Both the position numbers and the translations under genes were made by a program. Shown piece after piece: positions 37,426 through 50,367 of a stretch of DNA of 64,000 nt; the first letter of the stretch is position 1; every line of letters begins with the position of its first letter. The notes beneath the pieces were generated by a model. It was not told where the DNA came from. It did not search any database and was given only the letters and a program-made list of their open reading frames with translations. Source of the DNA: Typha latifolia (taxonomy: Eukaryota > Streptophyta > Magnoliopsida > Poales > Typhaceae); contig CM034099.1 in the NCBI GenBank assembly GCA_019914945.1, positions 6,262,001 through 6,326,000 of the forward strand. Reading direction: 5' to 3'.

Positions 37426-40400
37426 ATGCAACACTTGCCTGCAACAATCGAGGAGCAGCTCATTCTGAAGTCGATCAAGGAGGAGTGCCCATGGGAGAAT
37501 CTTCCAAAGCGGCTCCAAGCTACCCTATCCACGAAAGAAGAATGGCATAGGAGGTAATGGTGTTTGTAGAAGATTACGTAGATCTCGCAAGTCGAGCTGT
37601 GGTTCTGGATTTTATGTGTGCAAGAAGAAAGAATAGTGTCCAATAATGGAATTTAAGTTAGCAAACTATTCCAGAGATGCGGTTGGCGACATGTCTACAG
37701 TTCTATTTGAAACCATTGATTGCGTTTCTCTATGTTTCTCAATGTTAGATTTTTCTTGTTTTTGGCGATAATTCAGTTAAATATGTTAGGTGAAAGGCAG
37801 ATGAAATGTTGGCGACAACATATTTACTTTGTAGTATTTCTAAAATAGTGACTAGAAAATCAGATACGATTTAGTATAACTTAGGATTTTGCAGAAGGAA
37901 TCCTCACTAGAAATACTACAAGGTAATAAAGATGATAAGTGCCATCTCTCTAATGATTTCAGAGTGCAGAGCTTTGAGAAAGACAAATGCGATCTAAATG
38001 TAAATGGATTCCTTGATTAGAAAATGTTAGGTTTGACTTTTATCTCAAATGCCCCAAATGAAACAATTAAGCTGTCATAAGTGCATTAGTAAGTGCAAAC
38101 CAGGTTCAATTTTCATTCTTTTTCTTCCTAAAGCAATGACCTAGTGAACACTCAGCATATCCGATGAATGTGTGTGTGCTTGGGTGGGGGGATCCATATC
38201 TGATGAATCTATGTGTACTGACTACAGAGTCAGTATTGGTTGGGAAGCAACAGGCAGAGTAGGAGAAAAGGCCTCCTTTATTAACATAAGTATTACAAGC
38301 AGAAGTACTTGACCGTAACTTCCTTTTGTCTTTAGATGAACATTAATTTCTCCCACCTTCTAATAGATGCTATTTATTTAATTTTCTTGCTGGTGAAGTG
38401 TGTTCCACTTATTAAGTATTCCTGAAGCTCCGATGCCTGTTTGTCATTGTTATTGTAGCTGTTAAAGAAGCATTTTTTTGTTGACTGCAGGATTATAGAT
38501 TATTGCATCAGAAGACGGTTGCAATGGAATACCTGTTTTGCTCGTAAAGTATGCAAAGAGGGAGAGTATTATGAGGATATGATGCGTCATCTGCGTAAAA
38601 ATCTCGCAGTATGTACCAGGACTCCTTTTACTTGTTATTTTATCTTTAAGCATCTTATGTATGCTTGTAAAATACTTGTCTATATTGGATACCCATCTTT
38701 GGTATTCTGAGATCAATACTTGTTTTGCTTATACTTTTTCAAATTCTCTTCCACATTTCTTTTGGACTCCATACTGGGCCATATTTTTATATTATGTGCT
38801 TGATTGATTACTTTTGTGTCCAATCTGGTGCATTATATTGTGGATATTTGTTAGTTGCATTTCCACATCTTCTTCATATAGTTGTTAAAACAACTACTCG
38901 ATTTGTTTGCAGTTGTTTCCATACCATCTTGCAGAATATGTTTGTCGCGTAATGAGGGTGTCACCCTTCAGATATTACTGTGATATGCTCTTCGAAGTTA
39001 TGAGAAATGGTAACCCCTTTTTCTTTTTGACAATTATATTTTCTTTTCTTCAAGGACATTTTGTGTTAACAGTTATATATAATGAAAGAAAATATGGTAA
39101 TTTGTAAATCCACATGCATGGTTGTTATTATCAGAACCAAAGTTCTTTCGAGCTCCAGTTTTCCTTTCTATGACTAGTTCGTCTCCATTTGTTGTCATGT
39201 GAAGCACCACATAATTTGGAACACAGGGTAAAGATAACTGATTAGCATGTTCTCGGAGTGTCATGCTGTATTAACGTTTAACATTGATTAATGTTGTGAA
39301 ATTTTGAGAATATTGTAGGCTTCCATTTTATGTTATTTATTTATTTATTTTTATTTACGAAAAATTTGCATTGTAAGGAAGATTGCGAGAAATATCTACT
39401 CTTACAGGATCATGATTTTTCAAGTACCTCGAATCTATTCTTCATGTGTGTGTGACTCTGCATGCATGCTTGTGTTTTTGTCTAATTGGCAATTTGAAGT
39501 GTGCTGTACTGTTTATGAAAGTTTAATTATTTTTGACCAAAAATATCATAGCTTAGGCTTGCTGAGTAAAGTACATTTAGATACTTATGTTTATCTATTA
39601 GATGTTCTTTCTTTCAAAATTTTATTTTCCTATCTTGTTATACTAGAATAAAGTCAATAAACCACCTCTGAAAAATTGATAATTTCTATTTCATATGAAG
39701 TAAGACTATAAATTATGTGCATGACTCTAATGGCTTGAGAATTCTGCAGAGCAACCATATGACAGCATCCCTAACTTCAGTGCTGCAGATGCCCTAAGGC
39801 TTACTGGAATAGGAAGAAATGAGTTTATTGATATAATGAACAAGTGCAGATCAAAGGTACTATAATACAGTCCCTTCATGTCACTTGTAAGGAAACTTGT
39901 TCTCTTTTCATTCATCTTTTTGGCCTTACATCATGTATATATGCACAAATTATTCTCTTGATTCATTCATGAGGTTGCATGGATTTGCATGTTAAAGTTT
40001 GTGCTTAGCCATAGTGCTAGTGCATGTGCATGTGTAGATGTCCTTTTCATGCAAAAGATTTATTGAGTAACATATCCTAATCAGCTAAATTTTGTCTTAA
40101 AGGAAATTTTTGCAGCTTGGGTAATATATACACAAGCAAGATCAGTAGCTATATGACCAATGTAACCATATTTGCCATGTACAAGATCGTTATGAGGGTT
40201 TAAGTCTTGTTGAGTCTTCCTAGCTGTGTCTTGTCAGTAGCACCCAAGGGGATTAGGTTAGGTTGGCAGTAATGTTTTTTTCTTTTTTCACTCCTTGGAG
40301 GTTGTTTGAGGTGGAGAAGGAAAAGGGAGGAGAGGGAGAATATGGACGGAGATTTGATGATGGAGTCGTCTCTTCAGAGAGGATACAATTTATAAACACA

Positions 40401-43400
40401 TGGTTTTTGTTTGCTTTTATTTCAATCTTCCTTACAACTACCATATCTTATTTCATTATTTTTTTTAGATTAAATGGAATCAAACTAAAGAGGCACTTTC
40501 TGAAGCAAAAGTATTGCATTTATATGCTAGATTTAGAGTTTACTATCTATTGTTCATTATAAAATGTCGGCTAGTTTTGTCCACTTCCAAGGTGACTAGG
40601 GTATCACTTAATTTGCTTCTTATGCCTAATGGACATAAAACTCCTAGTTTATAGAGAAGAAATGGAGCATGAAGGAAGGTAATGGAAGAAGATAAGAATA
40701 ATGGGTAAAAATAAACAGGATAAGGCTAAATTACAGTGGACAAGAAGATAAGAAGGATAAGAGACCAAGGGTAGTAGACCTCTAGAATGGACTTTCTGTT
40801 CATTAATCTGCTCTTTTTACTTTCTTTTTTCTTAAATGCTTCTTAGGTATATCAACATGAAGGTGCTTTTAATTTTTGAATTCTCTTGGAGATCTGTGCT
40901 TTCCAGTGATAATAGTTCTATTTATTGCTATTACTGTTGCTTGATCCAAAGCTCCAGTGTTATTTGATGCACCATGTGTTTGTTCACATGACTGCTCATA
41001 ATGGACTTCTATGTTGGAGATCTTCAGAAAATAATGTGGAAGCTGAACAAATCAATTGCAAAAGAATTGTTGCCTACACAACCTGTGGACTTCTCTATTG
41101 AACCATGGTGGGGAGTTTGCCTTGTTAATTTTACTCTGGAAGAATTTAAGGTGAGATTCATTATCAAATGATAAGTAGATCATAGGTTAATGGGGAAGTG
41201 CCTGAATGACTGGACTAGAATAAGTTAAGTTGCATATATCTTTTCGGTAATGAAAATGCACAATAAATTATCTGTCCTTTCCTCTTATAAATTATAAACA
41301 ACTGATCATATTTATTGCAACTGATCCTACTGTTTTTTCTCTAGAAACTTACAGAAGAAGAGATGGGAACAATTGACAAAATCTGTAAGGAGGAAGCCAA
41401 TTCTTTTGTTCTCTTTGATCCTGACATCATCAAAGGTCTTAATAAAAGAGGATTAGTATACTTTGAAGTGCCTGTTTATCCTGATGACCGTTTCAAAGGT
41501 ATGTAATGAACTTAAATTTGGTTTTATCTTGGTCCGATTAATTAGATCATTGGTTTTTTTTGCCGCTAGTTGATTTTGCATTTACCCTTGTCCTCAACAA
41601 TGTTCTTATTTCTTAAAAATTTATTGGTTAATCCATGTATAGTTGAACTCGTCTGGCAATTCATGCTTCAGATTTGCAATTACTATTGTGCCTCATTAAG
41701 CTAAATGTTGTTACACCATGCAATTACTATTTTATTTTGTCACACTACATGCTTCAGATTGACAAATGACAAGTCATTCTTTTCTTAAATCATGTAGATT
41801 TTGAGAATCTTTTTGTGTCAAATGACATTTAAGATGGCTAAATGATGAAAGATAAGGGGTAATAGTCTCTGTCTTATCTATGGACAACAGTTTCACATCC
41901 TCGCTTTCCTATTTCTATGTCAATTTCAGTCCCAGTTCGAGATTCTTTCCTCTGTGTTTTTAGGTTGCATCAATAATTGCTTCATTAGGCTACAGGTGAC
42001 CTTCCATGAATCATATCTTTGATTGAAGTGTGCCATTATATTATGGCATACCAGAGGAATTAAGTAACTAAACAAGCTCTGCAAGTTGCATAAAGTAATA
42101 ATCAGTAAGTTGAGTTGGAAGAAAGCTCAGTTACATGGATTCATTGATCATTCACATGATCACCCTCTTTCTGCATGTTTTTCTTGCTGGCGGCTAAATA
42201 TGTGGGGATAGCTTAGTAGTTAATAGTTAAAACCAGCACGAGAAGATGCTCCTCGCCTTTGAATTCATAATATTTCGTTTTAAACCTTACGGCCGTGACA
42301 GTTTGATTGTATGAATGCTGGTCGCATCATTTTTTGCACATGTAAAACTTCAAATAAACATACTCGCGCATTTCTTAAGATTGCGTGGTACAACTGAGAG
42401 TTTGCAGTTGATATGAGTTGTTACAGTTTGCAATTGTCACTGTGTGTTGATCATTTTTAACTAATAAGCAATGGTTCATTCTGCAGCCATATATCAGGCA
42501 TCTTCTAGAGATATAATTGTTAATGATTGGACTTAACTAGCATCATGAGATACAGTCGTATGCTTCTTTAGTTATAATTTTCATCACTTTGTGCACTATT
42601 CCATTGTACTAACACATGTGGATTCAGTTTCCAGATTGGAAGGCTTTGTTTCTAATCGGGAGCAATCCTATGAAGATCCAATTGAAGAGTAAGTTCTTGA
42701 TTGCAAATTAGAGTTGTTATGTTTGTGACCTATGAAAACACCTTAAAGTTTCTTTTTTTGCATAATTTGTCTGTTCAATTTGCTGGACCTGGTAAATGTC
42801 ATTTCCTAATTTCCTAGATCTATTATGCAGGTTGCTGTATGCTGTTTTTGTAGTATCAAGTGAGAATGCCACAGTTGCTGAAATGGCTGCAACTTTGCAG
42901 GCTGACCTTTCTCAGCTTCAGGCTGCTGCATCATTTTCTTGTAGGTTAGGCTGGGCTGTAAAGCTTATAGATCCAGACTCTATTCTTCGAGATTTAAGCA
43001 TACCTGGCTCACCTAGTAATATTCTAAGTGATGATGAAGATGGTTCCAATGCCAGCATCAACTCAGAAAAATCTGCTCAACAAGTTCATGTTCCTGGTTT
43101 AGAAAAACCTAGGCCAATTTCCAGCACTGCTCATGTTGCCTTGGTTGTGGATGCTAATATAACTTCATATTTGATGATGGGTTCTCTTTCACCAGGTCTG
43201 AGTTTTTCCACTGTTGCTATACCCTCTACTTTCGCAATATTGTAAATGACAATTTAGGTATAATCAGCTGGCTTGGCCACCTTTTATATTTGTTTTGGTA
43301 CAGGTAATGTAAAAATTGGCCCTACTAGTTGGTTAATTCTAAGTCTATCAGGGTTAAGCCTAGGATGATTACCTGCTTAGTATGTTTTGGCAGTTATGAG

Positions 43401-46400
43401 TGGTGGCAGTAGGTTGCTCAGACTTCTTAATAAACCCTCAAACTGAAACTGGACCCATCTATCATTGAATCGAAGTGAGAAGATGATGCCAGCCATACAG
43501 TATATCAGATTTAAGCCCTCAATATCTCAATCTCCAAACATATAAAGAAAAGTAATGGTTGAAGAATAAATCTATAGCATGTGATGACATGAAAATAATA
43601 GAGGGAGCAGATGCAGAAGAGCTCTTTCCTTCCACTAGAGTTGATTTCTCTCACTTCAATCCCTTCTCGAAATATAGGTAGGATTTATTTTGGAGTATTT
43701 GTTGGTTAGGAAGAACTGTTAGTTTTATGGTAGTCAGTAAATGTAGATATGCTAATTCAATGAATCATGAACCTATCCATCAATCAGTAAATTTGTCTGA
43801 AGTTAAATATAATGTCGTTACCATATGCTGAGATTTATTCCTAGTCTTCTACTATGTCAGTTCTCCCCCTACTTCACTCATTTTAATGAGGCAGTCTCAT
43901 TATTTTTGATAACTTCCAAGTCAATGTCTTTCAGCATACAGACTACAGTCTCCTTGCGAAGTATAAAATCACTTCTGCACAAATACCCTGTGGCAGTTGG
44001 TTTTGTTTTTATTTTTGTTATGCCCATTAATTTAGTAATTTCTGGTTAGTTAATATTCCATTGACAGTATAGATGAGTAACTGGATCAAATTATCTTAGT
44101 CCTCTCATATTTCCTAACCTTCTGCAGGTTTAAAGTCTCATGCTGTAACACTATATGAGGCAGGAAAACTTGGTGATTCTAGTATTGCTGATCTTTGTCA
44201 AGATCTGGCTAGTCTAGAAGGAAAGAAATTTGAGGGTGAATTACAGGAATTTGCCAATCATGCATTTAGTCTTCGATGTGTTCTAGAGTGTCTGCAATCT
44301 GGTGGAATAGCTGCAAGTGCAATTGCTGATAAAGCTGGTACTGAAATTAATGTCGAGCATTCCTTGGTTGATGACATTATCTCTCTTACCAATGAGATCA
44401 ATATTGATGAGGGATCTAGGCATTCTGACATGAACGAGGAAAACATACCGCACAATGATGGAAGTGACAAAATCAGCCAAACTGAACTACCTCAACTTGA
44501 TTACTCTCACAGTGAATCAGATGTTGCAAAAGGTCCTTTTTCACTTTCAGACAGTAAGGCTTCTTTACCAGATAATAATTTAGAAATTGATCAAAATATA
44601 ATGTTATTGGATGGTCAGGCTATTGAGAAAACCATTTCAAAGAGGAAAAGGAAATATAGAGTTGATATTCTTCGTTGTGAAAGCTTGGCTGCTCTTGCAC
44701 CAGCAACACTAGAACGATTATTTCTTAGAGACTATGACATTATTGTTTCTATGGTTCCACTTCCTTCTTTATCGGTTCTACCTGGTCCTTCAGGTCCCAT
44801 ACATTTTGGTCCACCTTCCTATTCTTCTATGACACCTTGGATGAAACTTGTACTGTATACAGCTTTGACTTGCGGACCGTTATCTGTTGTTCTAATGAAA
44901 GGACAGCGTCTGCGGTTGCTTCCTGCACCATTAGCAGGTTGTGAAAAGGCACTAATATGGTCCTGGGATGGATCTGTAATAGGAGGACTAGGGGGGAAGT
45001 TTGAGGGGAACTTGGTTAAAGGGAATATACTATTGCATTGCTTAAACTCAATGCTTAGACATTCAGCTGTGCTGGTGCAACCACTTGGCAAATATGATCT
45101 TGATGCATCTGGGAAAATTGTTACTATGGATGTTCCGTTACCTCTAAAGAATTCTGATGGATCAGTTGCACCTGTAGGATCAGAAATGAATTTTTCTGCT
45201 GAAGAAAATTCAAATTTAACTGCACTGTTAAATGATCTCTCCAGTAAAATCGATCTATTGACAGTTGGTTACATTCGCCTTTTAAGACTTCATAGGCCAA
45301 CAGAAACTGATATGCTTCTTCCTGATAATGCAAAATACGAATGGATTCCATTGAGCTTGGAATTTGGTGTCCCCTTATTCAGTCCAAAGTTATGTAGAAG
45401 AATATGTGAAAGGGTAAATTCATCTCATTTACTGCAGGCAGATTCGCTTACTGAGCACCATGATGCGATGCAAAGTTTAAGAAAGAGGTTACGTGATATT
45501 TGTACTGAATATCAAGCAACTGGTCCTACTGCAAAGCTCTTTTATCAGAGAGAATATATTAAGGAGTCTCCCCGTCAATTGATTAATTATGTCAGTGGAA
45601 GATGGAGTCCTCTTTTGGATCCTTCAACTCCATTATCTGGAGCTTCAAGTGAACACCAGAAGCTGAAACTTGCCAGACAACAGAGAGCTCGAACTGAAGT
45701 TCTAAGTTTTGACGGGAACATTCTCAGGTACAATTGGAAGAAGGTTACATGTTAAAAATTGCTTAATTCACAAGAGTATACTTTCATGCACATCCTAGAG
45801 TTGGTATAGCATGGTTATCTTGTCTTTGGTGGAGCCTTCTGTTTTTCAGGGAAATTGTATTCAATGCCCTACATTTTGCGTTGAGTATGGTTGACACCCT
45901 CTGTATTGGACCTGCTATATTCTACCCTTGTTTTTTTTTTTAATGCCTCAGTAACACCCTGAGCTAAATATAATATTGCCATTAACAGAATGATAAAAGT
46001 CTATTCTGTTATTTTAAAAAAAGAAAAAACATATACTTAATTTATTGATTGGTGGAAAAACTAAAAATGATGGGTGGTTAGTAATTTAATGATTATAGTT
46101 AAATTAAAAAGTGCCATCCAACTGAACTGATTTACTTATTACATATGGTGTACTTTACATCTGAAGCATTTCAAACAATATCATGCATCTCTTAGAAATT
46201 TTAATTGGTAAGGCATATAATGGAAGATATGCAAGCAATTGATTGTCGAGGCAATTAGAAGAAAATGTTACATCTTTAAAATTGGTGTCATTATCAAATT
46301 TTTGGACGAACTTGTTTGTGCTCTAGTTTCTTAGCATCTTGATCTTTCTAGCAAACGACCTTGAGGAACTGCACCCTACTGGCAGTGCCATAATGTTTTC

Positions 46401-47003
46401 CGCTTTTTTTCCTTCACTTATTTAACTATTGTTGGTTCTTTCATATTCCAATCATGATGCGATCTTTCATATATTGAAGTATGTAGCTCCTGGATTTCAT
46501 TCATAACCAACCTATTCTTCTGTAAAGCTGACCACTGTTACAGAATACACATGCTGGTCCATAATTTTCACAATGAGTTTCTGCTATTTTAATGAAACTA
46601 GTTTTTTTCCCCTTTTAGTATCTGTATGAGCTTCTGTTAATAATGTAATGCGCCTTGTCCTAGTACTTGTGTGAGCTTGTGTTAGCAATGCTGATCCATC
46701 ATCCGATTCTCAGTCATCAGTTTTTGTTTTCTAAATTCTGCCTACAGGTCGTATGCACTTGCTCCCGTATATGAGGCTTCTACTAGACCTATTGAAGAAT
46801 CAACTTCAACAAATGCCATAAAATCTGAGTCGGATGATGTCGACAGTAAAGATGTAGTCTTGCCAGGGATCAATCTATTATTTGATGGAGCGGAGTTGCA
46901 CCCATTTGATATAGGTGCTTGTTTGCAGGCCCGTCAACCAATTTCGTTGATTGCAGAGGCGTCAGCTGCATCAGCCTCTCTGCAGGCAATGAGGACTTCA
47001 TGA
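37426..47003 (+). CDS. FAM91 family protein (FAM91A1 homolog)
   Basis: Large conserved eukaryotic trafficking protein, 1002 residues. Exons: 37426-37553, 38491-38608, 38913-39009, 39750-39856, 41028-41150, 41345-41498, 42628-42688, 42831-43195, 44128-45727, 46748-47003; GT-AG, in phase. The FAM91 N-domain begins [15 protein letters not shown] and includes WENLPKRLQ and the helix-turn-helix-like [18 protein letters not shown]. The C-domain has [20 protein letters not shown], then [17 protein letters not shown], an invariant family block. An acidic, variable linker ([20 protein letters not shown]) separates conserved parts. The C-terminus reads [20 protein letters not shown], also conserved. 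In animals FAM91A1 works with TBC1D23 and WDR11 in endosome-to-TGN vesicle capture; the plant role is less known. Length matches plant homologs (about 1000 residues). Confidence 0.93.
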
Positions 47004-48506
47004 ATATCTGTTGTTTGTAGTATAGAATTAAAATTTTGACTGGTTCGGCAGAGACTTGTTGATATTTCATTAGCATCACATTCCAGTTTTTGCTACTCTA
47101 AACCTCCTATTTCATTTGGAGGATGGCCGTCCCAAGTTCTAAGTTTCAGACAACATTCTCAAGAATTGTCTGTCTCAAGCATGCATTTATTAAGGTATGA
47201 AAAATTTCTCTATCAGTAGATTACGATATTATGTGGTTCTTTTTTCAGAAAAGAAACACTAGGTCGTTTCTGGAAGATATTTTCAGAGTTTATTCAACAG
47301 TTAACAATTTTGAGATTCTTTTCTACATATGATTTTCCTAGATTCCAAGGTAGAACTAAATGAAGCAGTCATGTAACCAACCCAATTGGGAGACAAATTT
47401 CTGTCCTAGAAGTTACACAAAAGGTATCAGTAAGTTGCTTATTGATGATTTCTGTAAGTTGAACTCTGGTGTTTTGAAACTAGTAGTTGGAAGAATTTCC
47501 AATTTGTTGCAATGGGGAAATGCTCCTGATAAGTCTATGGGTGCAAATGTTACACTTATACAATACAAAGTGAAAATGAATCTACAAATTACAACGATAG
47601 GTCATTAGTCTGTTGGCTCTCTTCTTAATAGGTGTACAAAGCTTTTGTTCAGTGATGAAAGAATGGGTAGGGAAATCCAGCGCAACAGTACTTCAGGATT
47701 TTTTAGGAGGCCTGTCTTCTGACGCTGTAAGTCACTTATTTAGCATGGGACTTTAGAAGAATTCGCAGTGTTGCCTGTAATTTACCAAAAGGTCTGCCAC
47801 CCATAACTATCTTGATATTTTGGCTAGAGAGTAGGTATTACAGGTATTAACAATGATGAGTAAATTAGACTAGAAGATTTTCGTAGCACTTCTGATTCTA
47901 ACCTTTCTTCTCATGTTTGCTGCTGTCATCCATCTGTGCTATCCTTTTTGCTATTTTAAGATAAATTCTCATTTCAAACTAGCACCCTGATTACACTTTT
48001 TTCTTTGTTATTTTACAGGCTTGTTCACTTAAGATGAGTTGTGCCTATTAATGATTCGCTCATTCGTACAGCTTCTACCTTCAATTCTGCATTTGAACCG
48101 GGAGGTGTACGTATGGGATGAAAGCAAACTTGCTGCTTATAGAAAGAGCTCTATTTCTTTAGCAGTGTGCTTGCTATACGACATTTTGTTTTCATTAATT
48201 TGTTTAGTATCTACACAAATTCTCCCACAGAAAGTCTTATTTCTCCACGTTAGTGTCTTCTTCTTCTCCTTTTTTAACAGAAAGTGGGGGAACCAGCCCC
48301 TTGTTAAAATGTCACTGAGATCATCATCGGTCTCCTTTTGTGATTCTAAATTTTCTTCTGATCAATTTGTTTCCCTTTCTCTTTATATGTACCGGCCTCA
48401 ATGAACTGCAACGCTGGAAAAATATGATTTCGATATTACATCTTGTGGTTTGTGGAATATATCGCAATTCATCGTTACAGCCATGTTATTATATGAGTTC
48501 ACCATA

Positions 48507-48720
48507 CAGGGGCAATTGGGTTGGGTTAGTTGGATTTAAATCGGTCATGATAAATATGATCTGTTTATTAAACTAGTTATTCAGGTTATTACGCAGCACA
48601 ATCTATTTTAAATTTATATAAGTTATTTAAATTATAAACAGATGTTTTCCGATTATAAACAAATATCTCTTTTAAAAGTTACAAATGAATATTTTTGTAA
48701 ATGGATCGATAAATTAGTTA
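48507..48720 (+). repeat. Copy B of the dispersed AT-rich repeat
   Basis: Begins CAGGGGCAATTGGGTTGGG and continues with CGGTCATGATAAATATGA. It then has the AAATTTATATAAGTTATTTA core at about 48610-48629, followed by AATTATAAAC. Same order of blocks as the minus-strand copy at 23155-23379. The CAGGGG terminus is hAT-like. The right end is unclear, somewhere before 48850. Confidence 0.55.
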
Positions 48721-49744
48721 AGATAATAAATATGATCAATTAAACTAAACTCAAATCATAACGAAATAAAAGCAATTATTAAAAACCAATCCTAAATTTT
48801 TTGTAAAAATTTGAATATAAATTATTGGTGCCCAATACGAAAGAGGGCACCCAACCAATAATTCGCGTATGGTGCTTCAAGAGGGGAGCACACGGTATTC
48901 TTTAGTAAAAGGCGAAAGAATAGTTCGCTCTCTGTGCTTCAAATGAATATTCAAGCAAGTTGGTATACATAAACATCTCGTTTTACAGTAATATCTCCTC
49001 CTTCCGATGTGGGACTAATCTACACCCATCAAAACACACCCATCACCCATGTCATACGGGGTTTGGATTTATCTGACACCCAAACCAAATCGTACTAATA
49101 AATTAATCATTTTCTTCTTACTAATATCAACGAGAAGAAAACCTAGTCCTTTATTAACACCTTTTTTTTTTAAAACAATTTTTGTCTATGTTTCATTAAT
49201 ATTACGTGGAGCTGCAAAGTTGAGCAGCCACATAATGACAATCTTCTATGGTCCCAAACTTATATCCGTCCTCCATACCATACGGGATATAAAATTTTCC
49301 TTACTTCCCAACCATCTCGACACCAATTTCCGTACCCTCAAAATTATTATTATTATTATTATTAAATATATTATTTCCTAAATTTAACTAATCATAGTTA
49401 AAACTTAATGAAGATGATGAAGAGACTATTTTTTTCTTCACATAAATCGTCTGAAATGGGATTGGAAAATTATATTGTTAATATTTAGATATATCTTGAT
49501 AATTATCGGGTTTGCGGGTCCACCGCCCGCGTCACAGGAGCATCAGGACCCGCTCGTAGTCGTCCTTCCCGAAGCGCAGTAGCGAACGGAGCACGCTCCT
49601 CTGCAACCACGCATGCACGAGTTTAAAAGCAATAAGTGAAATGCCAAAATTTGCCAAGCACCACCCTGAGGCCTGAGATGAGAGCCTCCAATTCCAACGT
49701 CCATCCTTGCAGATGATCAGCTGCGTACCTCCTCCTTCCCGCGT

Positions 49745-49782
49745 CGTACGTACGTAGGTACCATAGTATATACGTACGTACG
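49745..49782. repeat. Perfect 12-bp inverted repeat upstream of the RING gene
   Basis: CGTACGTACGTA at 49745-49756 and TACGTACGTACG at 49771-49782 are exact reverse complements, with a 14-nt loop. Each arm is itself largely palindromic. The position, 124-161 bp before the ATL-like start codon, is in the proximal promoter. Confidence 0.85.
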
Positions 49783-49905
49783 AAGGTGACAAGAGAAGCT
49801 CCCATAGAAGCCGCAGGTGAAAGCTAAGCTTGCTTGTCTCGTGGATAGCTTTGCTTTTAGTTTACGCATAAATAGATCTCCTTTTGTAACCCAACTCTCC
49901 CATGC

Positions 49906-50367
49906 ATGGCGATCGATCAAGTGGTGGTCAAGACCGGCATGGACGAGCTACTAAGCCCGACGAACGTCGACACCGTCTTCTCCGCCGTAGTCGTCTTCTT
50001 CCTCCTCTACCTCTACGTCCGCTGGCTCCTCGTCAACCGCACCACCAGGAGCGGCCGCCTCTGCCGCCTCCTCTTCTCCGGTGAGCCAGACGGCGACACG
50101 CCCCCGCCCCCGCCGGAGGCCGCGGGGTCGCGCGCGGTGCACGCGAAGGTATTCGGCGGCGGAGAGGTGGAGTGCGGGGTTTGCCTGAACGGGATGAAGG
50201 AGGGGGAGAAGGTGGCGGAGCTGCCGAGGTGCGGGCATAGGTTTCATGGGTTGTGTATCCGGGTGTGGTTCCGGACGCATGACACGTGTCCACTTTGTCG
50301 CTCGGCTGTGGACGTGGCGGCTGCCGGGGCGCCGGCGCTGGCGGCGCCTGCGTTAATCGATGTGTAG
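49906..50367 (+). CDS. RING-H2 finger E3 ubiquitin ligase, ATL-like
   Basis: Probable membrane E3 ligase, 153 residues, one exon, as usual for ATLs. Residues 22-43 form an N-terminal transmembrane helix (FSAVVVFFLLYLYVRWLL). A short basic, then Pro-rich spacer follows. The RING-H2 domain occupies 90-131: CGVC, C109, H111, H114, C117, then CPLC, matching C-X2-C-X15-C-X-H-X2-H-X2-C-X10-C-X2-C. The ATL-typical Trp three residues past C117 (CIRVW) and Pro between the last Cys pair are present. The GLD motif that many ATLs carry before the RING is not clear: the sequence is VHAKVFGGGEVE. The tail is Ala/Pro-rich and short. Strong GC content contrasts with AT-rich flanks. The ATG at 49906 is the first in frame with the helix. 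ATLs are often rapidly induced by elicitors; targets are unknown. Confidence 0.9.
   Translation: MAIDQVVVKTGMDELLSPTNVDTVFSAVVVFFLLYLYVRWLLVNRTTRSGRLCRLLFSGEPDGDTPPPPPEAAGSRAVHAKVFGGGEVECGVCLNGMKEGEKVAELPRCGHRFHGLCIRVWFRTHDTCPLCRSAVDVAAAGAPALAAPALIDV

Larger units (their letters stand above)
47004..49905. other. FAM91 3' region, repeat, and ATL upstream
   Basis: The FAM91 3' UTR probably runs past 47200. Exon-like blocks at about 47633-47728 (AG before, GTAAGT after) and from 48020 (TTTTACAG before) could be spliced 3' UTR or an alternative end. A dispersed repeat copy starts at 48507. An ATT trinucleotide run lies at about 49343-49364. A 12-bp perfect inverted repeat lies at 49745-49782, upstream of the RING gene. 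No other gene is supported. Confidence 0.5.
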
